Below are positions 1-10,596 of a stretch of 20,367 nt of DNA, one piece after another. The notes beneath the pieces were generated by a model. That model made no database searches. It saw nothing but the letters and a program-made list of their open reading frames with translations, and was not told the origin of the DNA. This stretch comes from Pseudomonadota bacterium (GTDB lineage Bacteria > Pseudomonadota > Gammaproteobacteria > Pseudomonadales > Pseudomonadaceae). How positions within the stretch are numbered: the first letter of the stretch is position 1; every line of letters starts with the position of its first letter. The DNA is taken from assembly GCA_023431055.1 (NCBI GenBank), contig JAEYXX010000024.1, forward strand, positions 1 to 20,367. The letters are read 5' to 3'. The position numbers were made by a program, and so were the translations under genes.

Positions 1-47
1 ACGATGGCGGTGAACATGCCGATGGCGAGGAAGATTTCGTAATTCAT
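1..47 (-). CDS. nqrF: NqrF, NADH:quinone oxidoreductase (Na+-type) subunit F, N-terminal fragment
   Basis: Only the first 15 codons and two further bases are inside the window; the gene runs off the left edge. The visible residues, MNYEIFLAIGMFTAI, are the start of the N-terminal membrane anchor expected of NqrF. The full protein carries a 2Fe-2S centre and FAD and oxidises NADH. The ATG lies 15 nt after the nqrE stop and is preceded by a strong purine-rich ribosome site (GGAAAGGA). The position, last in the nqrABCDEF order, supports the call. Identity rests on this short sequence plus context. Confidence 0.85.
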   Translation of the reverse strand, partial: MNYEIFLAIGMFTAI

Positions 48-62
48 CTGTTCATCCTTTCC

Positions 63-670
<608 letters not shown>

Positions 671-671
<1 letters not shown>

Positions 672-1339
672 TAGTAGGCCTCCTTGCTGGATACCTGAGG
701 TGCCATCTTGTAGGCATTGGCCTCGACCTGATCCTTCTTCCAGCTACGGATTGCCCAGATGAACAGACCGATCAGGAAGAATGCCGAAGGCGGCAGCAGC
801 AGCATGCCGTTGGGCTGGTACCAGCCACCATCGTTGACCACCGAGAAGACCTCGTAGCCCATCAGTTTGCCCGCACCGAACAACTCGCGAATGATGCCCA
901 GAGCGATCAGCATGGCGCTGTAGCCCAGACCGTTACCGATGCCGTCGAAGAACGACAGCACGGGCGGGTTCTGCATGGCGAAGGCTTCGGCACGGCCCAT
1001 CACGATGCAGTTGGTGATGATCAGGCCGACGAACACCGACAACTGCTTGGACAGGCTGAAGGCATAGGCCTTGAGCACCTGATCGACCACGATTACCAAG
1101 GATGCAATGATCACCATCTGCACGATCATGCGGATCGAGCCGGGGATCTGGCTGCGGATCATGGAAATGAACAGGTTGGAGAAACCTGTCACCAGCGTCA
1201 GCGCGGCGGACATCACCAACGCGGTCTGCAGGTTCGAGGTCACCGCCAGGGCCGAGCAGATCCCGAGGATCTGCAGACCGATGGGGTTGTTGTTGAAGAT
1301 CGGGTTGAGCAGGACTTCTTTAATAGTCGGCTGCGACAT
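671..1339 (-). CDS. nqrD: NqrD, NADH:quinone oxidoreductase (Na+-type) subunit D
   Basis: A 222-residue integral membrane subunit of the Nqr complex with about six hydrophobic spans. With the ATG at 1339, Cys28 (LGICSAL) and Cys111 (TNCIVMG) correspond to the conserved NqrD cysteines of the intramembrane iron centre shared with NqrE. I chose the ATG (MSQPTIKE) because a strong GGAGG lies 7 nt upstream. A TTG two codons earlier (1345) would overlap the nqrC end and has no better site. The nqrC stop lies 2 nt before this ATG, and the stop overlaps the nqrE start by one base. Residues [20 protein letters not shown] near the N-terminus are typical of the family. Confidence 0.96.
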
Positions 1340-1341
1340 GA

Positions 1342-2130
1342 TCAAGCCTCCCCTGCACGCAGGTTAGCGATAAACGGGCCGAAGCCGTTCTGGCCGAGCC
1401 AGAACTTCAGCAGTTTGTCCACACCGACGCTAGTCAGGGTGGCGCCGGCCAGGCCGTCGACTTGGTGAGTAGCTTGCGGGCTCTGCGGATCGACACCGCC
1501 CTTGACGATCTGTACGGCGAGTTTGCCGTTTTCATCGAACAGGGTTTTGCCGGGCCACTGGCCTTTCCATTTCGGATTGTCCACCTCGCCGCCGAGACCG
1601 GGGGTCTCGCCATGCTGGTAGAAGCCCATGCCCACGACGGTGTTCAGATCCCCTTTCACCGCGATAAAGCCGTGCAGGGTCGACCACAGGCCATAACCAC
1701 GCACCGGCAGGATCAGGGTTTCCATTTCGCCGTCCTTCTCCACCAGGTAAACGGTGGTGTAACGCTCCTGGCGCTTGATCCCGGCGATGTCTTCGCTGCC
1801 CTTCAGAGCATCGGAGGTTTTCGGGTCCTTGGCGGCCTTCAGCGGGTCGAAGGTGAGCGGATCGAACGCATCGGAGAACTTGCCGCTCTCCAGGTCCACC
1901 AGCTTGGCAGTGACGGTGCTGTCGAACACTTCCTTGACCCTGGCACCGGACATGCCTGCCTCACCCAGGCCGGCAATGGCCAGGATGCTGCGCTGCTTGT
2001 CCAGCAGACGGTTTTCAACCTGGGTCGGCTTCAGTGCCACGGCAGCGCCGGCGACGAACACCGAGCACACCAGGCACACCAGCACGGCCACCGTCAGCGT
2101 GCGGACGGTGGATTCTTTTTGACTAGACAT
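1342..2130 (-). CDS. nqrC: NqrC, NADH:quinone oxidoreductase (Na+-type) subunit C, covalent FMN
   Basis: A 262-residue subunit with one N-terminal membrane span (about residues 11-33) and a periplasmic FMN-binding domain. The flavin attachment motif is [10 protein letters not shown] (225-234). By analogy with Vibrio NqrC, Thr231 should carry FMN through a phosphoester bond made by the flavin transferase ApbE, which is not encoded in this window. The residue three before the Thr is Ala where the usual motif has Ser or Thr; the same is true of NqrB here. The [10 protein letters not shown] segment (174-183) is also family-typical. The start overlaps the end of nqrB by 8 nt and has GGAGG 10 nt upstream, inside nqrB. 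Confidence 0.96.
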   Translation of the reverse strand: MSSQKESTVRTLTVAVLVCLVCSVFVAGAAVALKPTQVENRLLDKQRSILAIAGLGEAGMSGARVKEVFDSTVTAKLVDLESGKFSDAFDPLTFDPLKAAKDPKTSDALKGSEDIAGIKRQERYTTVYLVEKDGEMETLILPVRGYGLWSTLHGFIAVKGDLNTVVGMGFYQHGETPGLGGEVDNPKWKGQWPGKTLFDENGKLAVQIVKGGVDPQSPQATHQVDGLAGATLTSVGVDKLLKFWLGQNGFGPFIANLRAGEA

Positions 2131-3334
2131 TGCGTGCCAGCCTCCGCTTGATATTGGCTTGAACGACGAAGTGGTCGATCAGCGGTGCAAACAGGTTGGC
2201 GAACAGAATCGCCAGCATCATGCCCTCAGGGAAGGCCGGGTTGACCACACGGATCAGCACCACCATCACACCGATCAGAGCACCAAAGATCCACTTGCCG
2301 GTGTTGGTCATGGAGGCCGACACCGGGTCGGTGGCCATGAAGAACATGCCGAAGGCGAAGCCGCCCACCACCAGATGCCAGTACCAGGGCATGGCGAACA
2401 TCGGGTTGGAGGCAGAGCCAATCGTGTTGAACAGCAGGCTCAGACCGATCATGCCCAGCATCACGCCAGCGACGATGCGCCAGGAGGCGATCTTGGTGAC
2501 CAGCAGAACCAGGCCGCCGATGGCGATGGCCAGGGTGCTGGTTTCGCCGAGCGAGCCATGAATGGTACCGATGAAGGCGTCCATCCAAGTGATGCCGTTG
2601 TTGATCACGTTCTCGATGCCGCCGGAAGCCGCCAGGCTCAGCGAAGTAGCGCCCGCAAAGCCATCGACCGTAGTCCAGACCGCGTCACCCGACATCTGCG
2701 CCGGATAGGCGAAGAACAGGAAGGCACGACCGGTCAGCGCCGGGTTGAGGAAATTCTTGCCGGTGCCACCGAACACTTCCTTGCCGATCACCACGCCGAA
2801 GCTGATGCCCAGAGCCACCTGCCACAGCGGAATGCTCGGCGGCAGGATCAGGGCGAACAGCACGGAGGTGACGAAGAAGCCTTCGTTGACCTCATGTTTG
2901 CGGATCGAAGCGAACAGCACTTCCCAGAAGCCGCCGACGATAAAGGTCACCGCGTAGACAGGCAGGAAGTAGGCCGCGCCCTGAATAAAGTTGTCCCACA
3001 GGCTGTTCGGATCGAAACCGGCCAGCGAGCCGATCAGCGCGAAACGCCAGCCATCCTGGCTCGCCAACAGCTCGGGGCTCTGGGCGAAGATCAGGTTGGC
3101 CTGGTAGCCGGCGTTCCACATGCCGAAGAACATCGCCGGGAAGGTGCACAGCCACACGGTGATCATCATGCGCTTGAGGTCGATGCCATCACGCACGTGA
3201 GCGGTGGTCTTGGTCACACTGCCAGGACGATAGAAGAAGGTGTCGATGGCCTCGTAGAGGGCGTACCACTTCTCGTACTTGCCGCCCTTCTCGAAGTTGT
3301 GCTCGATCTTGTCGAGGAATGCACGAATGCCCAC
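2123..3334 (-). CDS. nqrB: NqrB, NADH:quinone oxidoreductase (Na+-type) subunit B, covalent FMN
   Basis: A 403-residue polytopic membrane protein, about ten spans, the core of the pump. It contains the family block [19 protein letters not shown] (189-207) and a flavinylation motif, DGFAGAT, ending in Thr230, which corresponds to the covalent FMN site of Vibrio NqrB. NqrB also binds riboflavin and forms the quinone site in the known enzymes. The start is a GTG at 3334 with AAGGAGG 8 nt upstream, the ribosome site lying inside the last nqrA codons. Only 3 nt separate it from the nqrA stop, and the 3' end overlaps nqrC by 8 nt. This points to one tightly coupled transcript. Confidence 0.96.
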   Translation of the reverse strand: MGIRAFLDKIEHNFEKGGKYEKWYALYEAIDTFFYRPGSVTKTTAHVRDGIDLKRMMITVWLCTFPAMFFGMWNAGYQANLIFAQSPELLASQDGWRFALIGSLAGFDPNSLWDNFIQGAAYFLPVYAVTFIVGGFWEVLFASIRKHEVNEGFFVTSVLFALILPPSIPLWQVALGISFGVVIGKEVFGGTGKNFLNPALTGRAFLFFAYPAQMSGDAVWTTVDGFAGATSLSLAASGGIENVINNGITWMDAFIGTIHGSLGETSTLAIAIGGLVLLVTKIASWRIVAGVMLGMIGLSLLFNTIGSASNPMFAMPWYWHLVVGGFAFGMFFMATDPVSASMTNTGKWIFGALIGVMVVLIRVVNPAFPEGMMLAILFANLFAPLIDHFVVQANIKRRLARNV

Positions 3335-3337
3335 GGA

Positions 3338-4937
<1,600 letters not shown>

Positions 4938-4975
4938 GCATAAAAAACGGGAGCCGAGGCTCCCGTTTTTTATGC
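4938..4975 (-). terminator. Rho-independent terminator after gap
   Basis: A perfect 38-nt palindrome with two 18-nt arms about a central GA. The GC core is CGGGAGCC/GGCTCCCG, flanked by six A on one side and six T on the other. On the minus strand it gives a strong stem followed by a U tract, 10 nt after the gap stop. Its symmetry makes it active in both directions, so it also blocks plus-strand transcription coming out of the nqr side. Confidence 0.92.
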
Positions 4976-4985
4976 TACCCAGCTA

Positions 4986-6434
4986 TCAGCGAGGGAAAGC
5001 CGGCGGGTTGACCCCAGCCATGTCTTCCATCACGCGCACCACCTGGCAGCTATAACCGAACTCGTTGTCGTACCAGACGTACAGCACGACACGGTTGTCG
5101 TTGGCGATGGTGGCTTCGGCATCGACCACACCGGCGTGGCGCGAACCGACGAAGTCGGTCGATACCACTTCCTGCGAGCTGACGAAGTCGATCTGCTTCT
5201 GCAGATCCGAGTGCATGGCCATCTGGCGCAGGTACTCGTTGATCTCCTCGCGAGTGGTGTCCTTCTCCAGGTTCAGATTGAGAATGGCCATGGACACGTT
5301 CGGCGTCGGCACGCGAATGGCGTTGCCGGTCAGCTTGCCCTTGAGCACTGGCAGCGCCTTGGCGGCAGCGGTGGCAGCGCCGGTTTCTGTGATGACCATG
5401 TTCAGCGCAGCACTGCGACCACGACGACTGCCCTTGTGGAAGTTGTCGATCAGGTTCTGGTCGTTGGTGTACGAGTGAACGGTCTCGACGTGACCATTGA
5501 CGATGCCGTACTTGTCGTTGACCGCCTTGAGCACCGGCACGATGGCGTTGGTGGTGCAGGAAGCCGCGGAGATGATCTTGTCCTCAGCGGTGATTTCGCT
5601 GTGATTGATACCGTGCACGATGTTCTTCAGCGCGCCCTTGCCAGGCGCGGTGAGCACCACGCGATCGACACCCGGGCAAGCCAGGTGCTGGCCCAGACCC
5701 TCGGCATCACGCCATACACCAGTGTTGTCCACCAGCAGCGCGTTCTTGATGCCGTACTGGGTGTAGTCGACTTCCTTCGGGTCCTTGGCGTAGATCACCT
5801 GAATCAGGTTGCCGTTGGCCGTGAGGGTGTTGTTCTCTTCATCGATGGTGATGGTGCCGTTGAACTTGCCATGCACCGAGTCACGACGCAGCAGGCTGGC
5901 ACGCTTGACCAGATCATTGCTGGCGCCCTTGCGCACGACGATGGCACGCAGACGCAGGCCGTCACCGCCACCGGTCTTCTCGATCAGGATGCGCGCCAGC
6001 AGGCGGCCGATACGGCCGAAACCGTAGAGCACCACGTCAGTGCCTTCACGGCCTGCACCGTTCTGCTTGCCGACTACATCGACCAGCTCGTCCTTGACGA
6101 ACTGCTCGACAGCGCGACCAGCACCTTCGGCCTTGAACTTGGCAACCAGCTTGCCCAGGTCCACGGAGGCGGCGCCCAGCTTGAGCTCGCTCATGGCCTT
6201 GAGCATGGGGAAGGTGTCGTGCACCGACAGCTCGGTTTCTTCAGCCAGGCGGTGACGGGCGAAACGGTGGGCCTTGAGGATGTCGATGACCGAACGGTTG
6301 ATCAGGCCGCGGCCGTAGATCGAGGTCACCACATTGTTGTTGCGATAGAGCTGACCAATCAGCGGAATCATCGCTTCCGCGAGAGCTTCACGATCGATCC
6401 ATTCACCGAGACACTGGTCGGGCTTCTGAGTCAC
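4986..6434 (-). CDS. gap: Glyceraldehyde-3-phosphate dehydrogenase with N-terminal extension (GapB type)
   Basis: A 482-residue protein whose last 350 or so residues form a complete GAPDH. The NAD-binding motif GFGRIGR is at 138-144, the catalytic cysteine in SAASCTTN at 293, the partner histidine in HSYTNDQ at 320, and WYDNEFGYS near the C-terminus. The first 130 residues (QKPDQCLGEWIDREALAEAM and following) are helical-looking and absent from ordinary GAPDHs of about 335 residues; I cannot assign them a function. I chose the GTG at 6434 because GGAAGG lies 7 nt upstream. The longer ATG start at 6452 (488 aa) lacks a ribosome site, and that site would then lie inside the coding sequence. The gene is monocistronic with its own terminator. 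Position next to mfd matches my memory of the Pseudomonas paralogue thought to act in gluconeogenesis rather than glucose breakdown; that role is inference. Confidence 0.93.
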   Translation of the reverse strand: MTQKPDQCLGEWIDREALAEAMIPLIGQLYRNNNVVTSIYGRGLINRSVIDILKAHRFARHRLAEETELSVHDTFPMLKAMSELKLGAASVDLGKLVAKFKAEGAGRAVEQFVKDELVDVVGKQNGAGREGTDVVLYGFGRIGRLLARILIEKTGGGDGLRLRAIVVRKGASNDLVKRASLLRRDSVHGKFNGTITIDEENNTLTANGNLIQVIYAKDPKEVDYTQYGIKNALLVDNTGVWRDAEGLGQHLACPGVDRVVLTAPGKGALKNIVHGINHSEITAEDKIISAASCTTNAIVPVLKAVNDKYGIVNGHVETVHSYTNDQNLIDNFHKGSRRGRSAALNMVITETGAATAAAKALPVLKGKLTGNAIRVPTPNVSMAILNLNLEKDTTREEINEYLRQMAMHSDLQKQIDFVSSQEVVSTDFVGSRHAGVVDAEATIANDNRVVLYVWYDNEFGYSCQVVRVMEDMAGVNPPAFPR

Positions 6435-6476
6435 GGGCAGTACCTTCCACATGTAGGGGCTGAAAAAAGGGGCTAC

Positions 6477-6505
6477 ATTATGACGGCGTGCGCTCGTGGG
6501 AGCAA
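6477..6505 (-). promoter_or_regulatory. Predicted promoter of gap
   Basis: On the minus strand: -35 TTGCTC (6505-6500), 17-nt spacer, -10 CATAAT (6482-6477). The start point would be near 6470, about 36 nt before the GTG chosen for gap. It lies back to back with the mfd promoter and does not overlap it. Motif match only. Confidence 0.55.
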
Positions 6506-6521
6506 TGCGCGCCTGTCGTGA

Positions 6522-6551
6522 CTGACATTGACCAGCAAGCCCCGCTACAAT
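6522..6551 (+). promoter_or_regulatory. Predicted promoter of mfd
   Basis: -35 CTGACA (6522-6527), 18-nt spacer, -10 TACAAT (6546-6551), each matching five of six consensus bases. Transcription would begin near 6558, about 26 nt before the GTG start of mfd. A TTGACC at 6528-6533 is a better-looking hexamer, but it is only 12 nt from the -10. Confidence 0.55.
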
Positions 6552-6583
6552 TCCCGGCCCTTCGTAATGATCGTGAGCCGCCC

Positions 6584-9500
6584 GTGTCCGTACTGCGTCT
6601 TCCGTCTCTGCCGGCCAGCGCCGGCAAACAGCAATGGGGCAATCTGCCCGGCGCCGCCCTCTCTCTGGCGATAGCCGAAGCGGCCAGCAATGCCGGGCGC
6701 TTCACCCTGGTATTGACCGAGGGCAGCCAGAGCGCCGAGCGCCTGCAGGAAGAACTGGCCTTCTTCGCCCCGGACCTGCCGGTGCTGCATTTCCCCGACT
6801 GGGAAACCCTGCCCTACGACGTATTCTCGCCGCACCAGGACATCATCTCCCAGCGTATCGCCGCTCTGTATCGGCTACCGCAACTGAGCCGCGGCATTCT
6901 CGTAGTGCCGATCGCAACTGCCCTACACCGCCTGGCGCCGAAACGCTTCCTGCTGGGTAGCAGCCTGGTGCTGGACGTGGGCCAGAAACTGGATGTGGAG
7001 CAGATGCGCACGCGTCTGGAGGCCGCCGGCTACCGCTGCGTCGATACAGTGTACGAACATGGCGAGTTCGCCGTGCGCGGCGCGCTGATCGACCTCTTCC
7101 CCATGGGCAGCGAGGCGCCCTACCGCATCGATCTGTTCGACGACGAGATCGAGACCCTGCGCACCTTCGACCCGGAAAGCCAGCGCTCGGTGGACAAGGT
7201 CGAGTCGATCCGCCTGCTGCCGGCGCGCGAATTCCCACTGGAGAAGAAAGCCGTCACCGATTTCCGCGGGCGCTTTCGCGAACGTTTCGACGTCGATTTT
7301 CGCCGCTGCCCGATCTATCAGGACCTGTCCTCGGGCATCACCCCAGCCGGCATCGAGTACTACCTGCCGCTGTTCTTCGAGGAAACCGGCACCCTGTTCG
7401 ACTACCTGCCGGGCGACACCCAGGTGTTCTCCCTGCCCGGCATCGAGAAGGCCGCCGAGCAGTTCTGGCAGGATGCGCGCAACCGCTACGAGGACCGCCG
7501 CGTCGATCCCGAGCGCCCGCTGCTGCCACCTGCAGACATTTTCCTGCCGGTGGAGGACTGCTTCGCCCGCCTGAAGAGCTGGCCGCGCGTGGTGGTCAAC
7601 CAGGACGACATCGAAGCCGGTGTCGGCCAGACCCGCTTCGACGCCCGCGCCCTGCCCGACCTGGCGATCCAGGCCAAGGCCGGCGAGCCGCTGGCGGCGC
7701 TACGCCGCTTCATCGAGGAATACCAGGGCCGCGTGCTGTTCTGCGCCGAATCGGCCGGACGCCGCGAGGTGCTGCTGGAACTGCTCGCCCGCCTCAAGCT
7801 CAAGCCGAAGGAAGTCGATGGCTGGCCGGCCTTCGTCGAAAGCGGCGAACGCCTGAACATCTGCATCGCGCCTCTGGATGAAGGCCTGCTGCTCGACGAA
7901 CTGGCGCTGATCCCGGAGAACCCGCTGTTCGGCCAGCGCGTGATGCAGCGTCGCCGGCGCGAGAAGGGTCGTGACGGCGGCGACAACGTGATCAAGAACC
8001 TCACCGAACTGCGCGAAGGCGCACCGGTGGTGCATATCGATCACGGTGTCGGCCGCTACCTGGGCCTGGTGACGATGGAGTTCGACGGCCAGGCTGCGGA
8101 ATTCCTCGCCCTGCAGTACGCCGACGAAGCCAAGCTCTACGTGCCGGTGGCCAGCCTGCACCTGATCGCCCGCTACACCGGCAGTGACGATGCCCTGGCG
8201 CCGCTGCATCGCCTTGGCTCGGAAGTCTGGCAGAAGGCCAAGCGCAAGGCCGCCGAACAGGTGCGTGACGTGGCCGCCGAGCTGCTCGACATCTACGCCC
8301 GCCGCGCCGCCCGCGAAGGCTTCGCCTTCCAGGACCCGGCCCTGGACTACGCCACCTTCAGTGCCGGCTTCCCCTTCGAGGAAACCCCGGACCAGCAGGC
8401 CGCCATCGACGCCGTACGCGCCGACATGCTGGCCGGCAAGCCGATGGATCGCCTGGTCTGCGGCGATGTCGGTTTCGGCAAGACCGAAGTGGCTATGCGC
8501 GCCGCCTTCATCGCCGTGCACAGCGGCAAGCAGGTGGCAGTGCTGGTGCCCACCACCCTGCTCGCCCAGCAGCACTACAACAGCTTCCGCGACCGCTTCG
8601 CCGACTGGCCGGTGAAGGTCGAGGTGATGAGCCGCTTCAAGAGCGCCAAGGAAGTCGGCGACGCCGTGCAGCAACTGGCCGAAGGCAAGGTGGATATCGT
8701 CATCGGCACGCACAAGCTGCTGCAGGATGACGTCAAGTTCCAAAACCTCGGTTTGGCCATCATCGACGAGGAACACCGCTTCGGCGTGCGCCAGAAGGAG
8801 CAGCTCAAGGCCCTGCGCAGCGAGGTGGATATTCTCACCCTGACCGCCACGCCCATCCCGCGCACCCTGAACATGGCCGTGGCCGGCATGCGCGACCTGT
8901 CGATCATCGCCACGCCGCCGGCGCGGCGCTTGTCGGTGCGCACCTTCGTCATGGAGGAGAACAAGCCGACCATCAAGGAAGCGCTGCTGCGCGAGCTGTT
9001 GCGTGGCGGCCAGGTGTACTACCTGCACAACGACGTGAAGACCATCGAGAAATGCGCCGCCGATCTGGCCGAACTGGTGCCCGAGGCACGTATCGGCATC
9101 GGTCACGGGCAGATGCGCGAACGCGATCTCGAACAGGTGATGAGCGACTTCTACCACAAGCGCTTCAACGTGCTGGTGGCCTCGACCATCATCGAGACCG
9201 GCATCGACGTACCCAGCGCCAACACCATCATCATCGAGCGCGCCGACAAGTTCGGCCTGGCCCAGTTGCACCAGTTGCGCGGCCGCGTCGGCCGTAGCCA
9301 CCACCAGGCCTACGCCTATCTGCTCACGCCGCCACGCAAGAGCATGACCGAAGACGCCCAGAAGCGTCTGGAGGCCATCGCCGGGGCGCAGGATCTCGGC
9401 GCCGGCTTCATCCTCGCCACCCACGACCTGGAAATCCGTGGCGCCGGCGAGCTGCTCGGCGACGGCCAGAGCGGGCAGATTCAGGCCGTCGGCTTCACCC

Positions 9501-10021
9501 TGTACATGGAAATGCTCGAGCGCGCGGTCAAGGCTATCCAGAAAGGCGAACAACCCAACCTCGACCAACCGCTGGGTGGCGGCCCGGAGATCAACCTGCG
9601 CGTGCCAGCTTTGATCCCCGAGGACTACCTCCCCGACGTGCATGCCCGCCTGATCCTCTACAAGCGCATCGCCTCGGCTACCGACGAGGATGGCTTGAAG
9701 GAGCTGCAGGTAGAGATGATCGACCGCTTCGGCCTGCTACCAGAGCCGACCAAGCACCTGATGCGCCTGACCCTGCTCAAGCTGCAGGCAGAAAAGCTCG
9801 GCATCACCAAGGTTGACGCCGGCCCACAAGGCGGCCGCATCGAGTTCGCCGCAGAAACCTGCGTCGACCCGCTGACGCTGATCAAGCTGATCCAGGCCCA
9901 ACCGAAACGCTACAAGTTCGAAGGCGCCACCGTCTTCAAGATCCAGGTGCCCATGGAGCGCGCGGAAGAGCGCTTCAATACCCTGGAAGCCCTGTTCGAG
10001 CGCCTCGCGCCCACCACCTGA
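6584..10021 (+). CDS. mfd: Mfd, transcription-repair coupling factor
   Basis: A 1145-residue ATP-dependent DNA translocase that removes RNA polymerase stalled at lesions and recruits UvrA, giving preferential repair of transcribed strands. An N-terminal UvrB-like module includes YDVFSPHQDIISQRIAALYR. A CarD-like RNA polymerase interaction domain begins near residue 482 (VVHIDHGVGRYLGL). The RecG-like motor follows, with Walker A GDVGFGKTE near 627, DEEH near 728, TATPIPRTLN, and a motif VI segment HQLRGRVGRSHHQAYAYLL. The C-terminal TRCF domain that masks UvrA binding ends the protein. I chose the GTG giving MSVLRLPSLPAS because it matches the remembered family start and length (about 1148 aa). 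The open frame continues 32 codons upstream to an ATG that would include the promoter. The ribosome site is weak. Confidence 0.96.
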   Translation: MSVLRLPSLPASAGKQQWGNLPGAALSLAIAEAASNAGRFTLVLTEGSQSAERLQEELAFFAPDLPVLHFPDWETLPYDVFSPHQDIISQRIAALYRLPQLSRGILVVPIATALHRLAPKRFLLGSSLVLDVGQKLDVEQMRTRLEAAGYRCVDTVYEHGEFAVRGALIDLFPMGSEAPYRIDLFDDEIETLRTFDPESQRSVDKVESIRLLPAREFPLEKKAVTDFRGRFRERFDVDFRRCPIYQDLSSGITPAGIEYYLPLFFEETGTLFDYLPGDTQVFSLPGIEKAAEQFWQDARNRYEDRRVDPERPLLPPADIFLPVEDCFARLKSWPRVVVNQDDIEAGVGQTRFDARALPDLAIQAKAGEPLAALRRFIEEYQGRVLFCAESAGRREVLLELLARLKLKPKEVDGWPAFVESGERLNICIAPLDEGLLLDELALIPENPLFGQRVMQRRRREKGRDGGDNVIKNLTELREGAPVVHIDHGVGRYLGLVTMEFDGQAAEFLALQYADEAKLYVPVASLHLIARYTGSDDALAPLHRLGSEVWQKAKRKAAEQVRDVAAELLDIYARRAAREGFAFQDPALDYATFSAGFPFEETPDQQAAIDAVRADMLAGKPMDRLVCGDVGFGKTEVAMRAAFIAVHSGKQVAVLVPTTLLAQQHYNSFRDRFADWPVKVEVMSRFKSAKEVGDAVQQLAEGKVDIVIGTHKLLQDDVKFQNLGLAIIDEEHRFGVRQKEQLKALRSEVDILTLTATPIPRTLNMAVAGMRDLSIIATPPARRLSVRTFVMEENKPTIKEALLRELLRGGQVYYLHNDVKTIEKCAADLAELVPEARIGIGHGQMRERDLEQVMSDFYHKRFNVLVASTIIETGIDVPSANTIIIERADKFGLAQLHQLRGRVGRSHHQAYAYLLTPPRKSMTEDAQKRLEAIAGAQDLGAGFILATHDLEIRGAGELLGDGQSGQIQAVGFTLYMEMLERAVKAIQKGEQPNLDQPLGGGPEINLRVPALIPEDYLPDVHARLILYKRIASATDEDGLKELQVEMIDRFGLLPEPTKHLMRLTLLKLQAEKLGITKVDAGPQGGRIEFAAETCVDPLTLIKLIQAQPKRYKFEGATVFKIQVPMERAEERFNTLEALFERLAPTT

Positions 10022-10032
10022 AGGACTCTCAC

Positions 10033-10557
10033 ATGATGCGCCCACTGCACCTGATCGCCCTGCTGCTCTGCCTGCTCGCCCCGAGCGCCTTCGCCGAACG
10101 CCTGTACCAGGTCGAACTGCTGGTATTCCGCCAGGCCGGGGATGTGGTCATTGCGCCGAAAATCGCCCCGGACGACTGGGCAGGCACGGCACTGCCAATC
10201 GCCGGCAGCGAACGCGCCACCAGCCTCGACAATGAAGCGGCCAAACTCAATCCGGGCAACGGCTATCAGGTGCTACTGCACAAGGCCTGGAGCCAGACAC
10301 TGAGCAGCACGCCAAGCCGCGTCGCGGTCAGCAGTGGCGAGGCGCACCTGGGCCACTATCCGGTCGAAGGCACCCTCGCCTTCACCCAGGATCGTTTTGC
10401 CGATCTGGATCTGGAACTGTGGATCAATCGCTTCAGCGCTGACGGCCTGCTGGAAAGCAGCGAGCACATGAAAGTCACCCAGCGCCTGAAGGACAACAGC
10501 CTGACCTATCTGGATCATGGCAGCCTGGGCGCACTGGTACGTATCAGCCCGCTTTGA
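10033..10557 (+). CDS. CsiV-family periplasmic protein
   Basis: A 174-residue protein starting 11 nt after the mfd stop, with AAGGA 7 nt upstream of the first ATG of an ATGATG pair. A clear signal peptide is visible: MMRPLHLIALLLCLLAPSAFA, cut before ERLYQVELLVFRQ. The mature start (YQVELLVFRQ) and the EGTLAFTQDRFADLDLELW segment, which looks like a membrane-proximal beta domain, fit the CsiV family. In Vibrio cholerae CsiV binds peptidoglycan and activates LpoA/PBP1A synthesis under D-amino-acid stress. This protein is shorter than my recollection of the Vibrio one, so the same role is not assured. It probably shares the mfd transcript. Downstream it converges on nagZ. Confidence 0.75.
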   Translation: MMRPLHLIALLLCLLAPSAFAERLYQVELLVFRQAGDVVIAPKIAPDDWAGTALPIAGSERATSLDNEAAKLNPGNGYQVLLHKAWSQTLSSTPSRVAVSSGEAHLGHYPVEGTLAFTQDRFADLDLELWINRFSADGLLESSEHMKVTQRLKDNSLTYLDHGSLGALVRISPL

Positions 10558-10564
10558 GCGGGCC

Positions 10565-10593
10565 GCAGGGCATCCCTTGCCTGGCTGCCCTGC
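10565..10593. repeat. Inverted repeat between convergent csiV-like gene and nagZ
   Basis: In the 39-nt gap between the two convergent stops there is a perfect 8-bp stem, GCAGGGCA (10565-10572) and TGCCCTGC (10586-10593), around a 13-nt loop. Neither side has a T tract, so it is not a standard intrinsic terminator. It could mark a 3' end by blocking exonucleases for either transcript. Confidence 0.5.
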
Positions 10594-10596
10594 CCC

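Noticed and set aside
6435..6452. Longer gap start at ATG 6452 (488 aa)
   Set aside because: No ribosome site precedes it, while a strong GGAAGG sits within these codons, placed correctly for the GTG at 6434. Conservation across species could still reverse this choice.
5136..6521. 461-codon open frame on the plus strand, antisense to gap
   Set aside because: Complement of a well supported GAPDH gene with no motif of its own.
6528..6551. mfd promoter using TTGACC at 6528-6533 as -35
   Set aside because: The spacing to TACAAT is 12 nt, too short for sigma70; CTGACA at 6522 gives 18 nt.
7700..9643. 647-codon open frame on the minus strand, antisense to mfd
   Set aside because: Shadow of the mfd codon bias; no ribosome site or recognisable domain.
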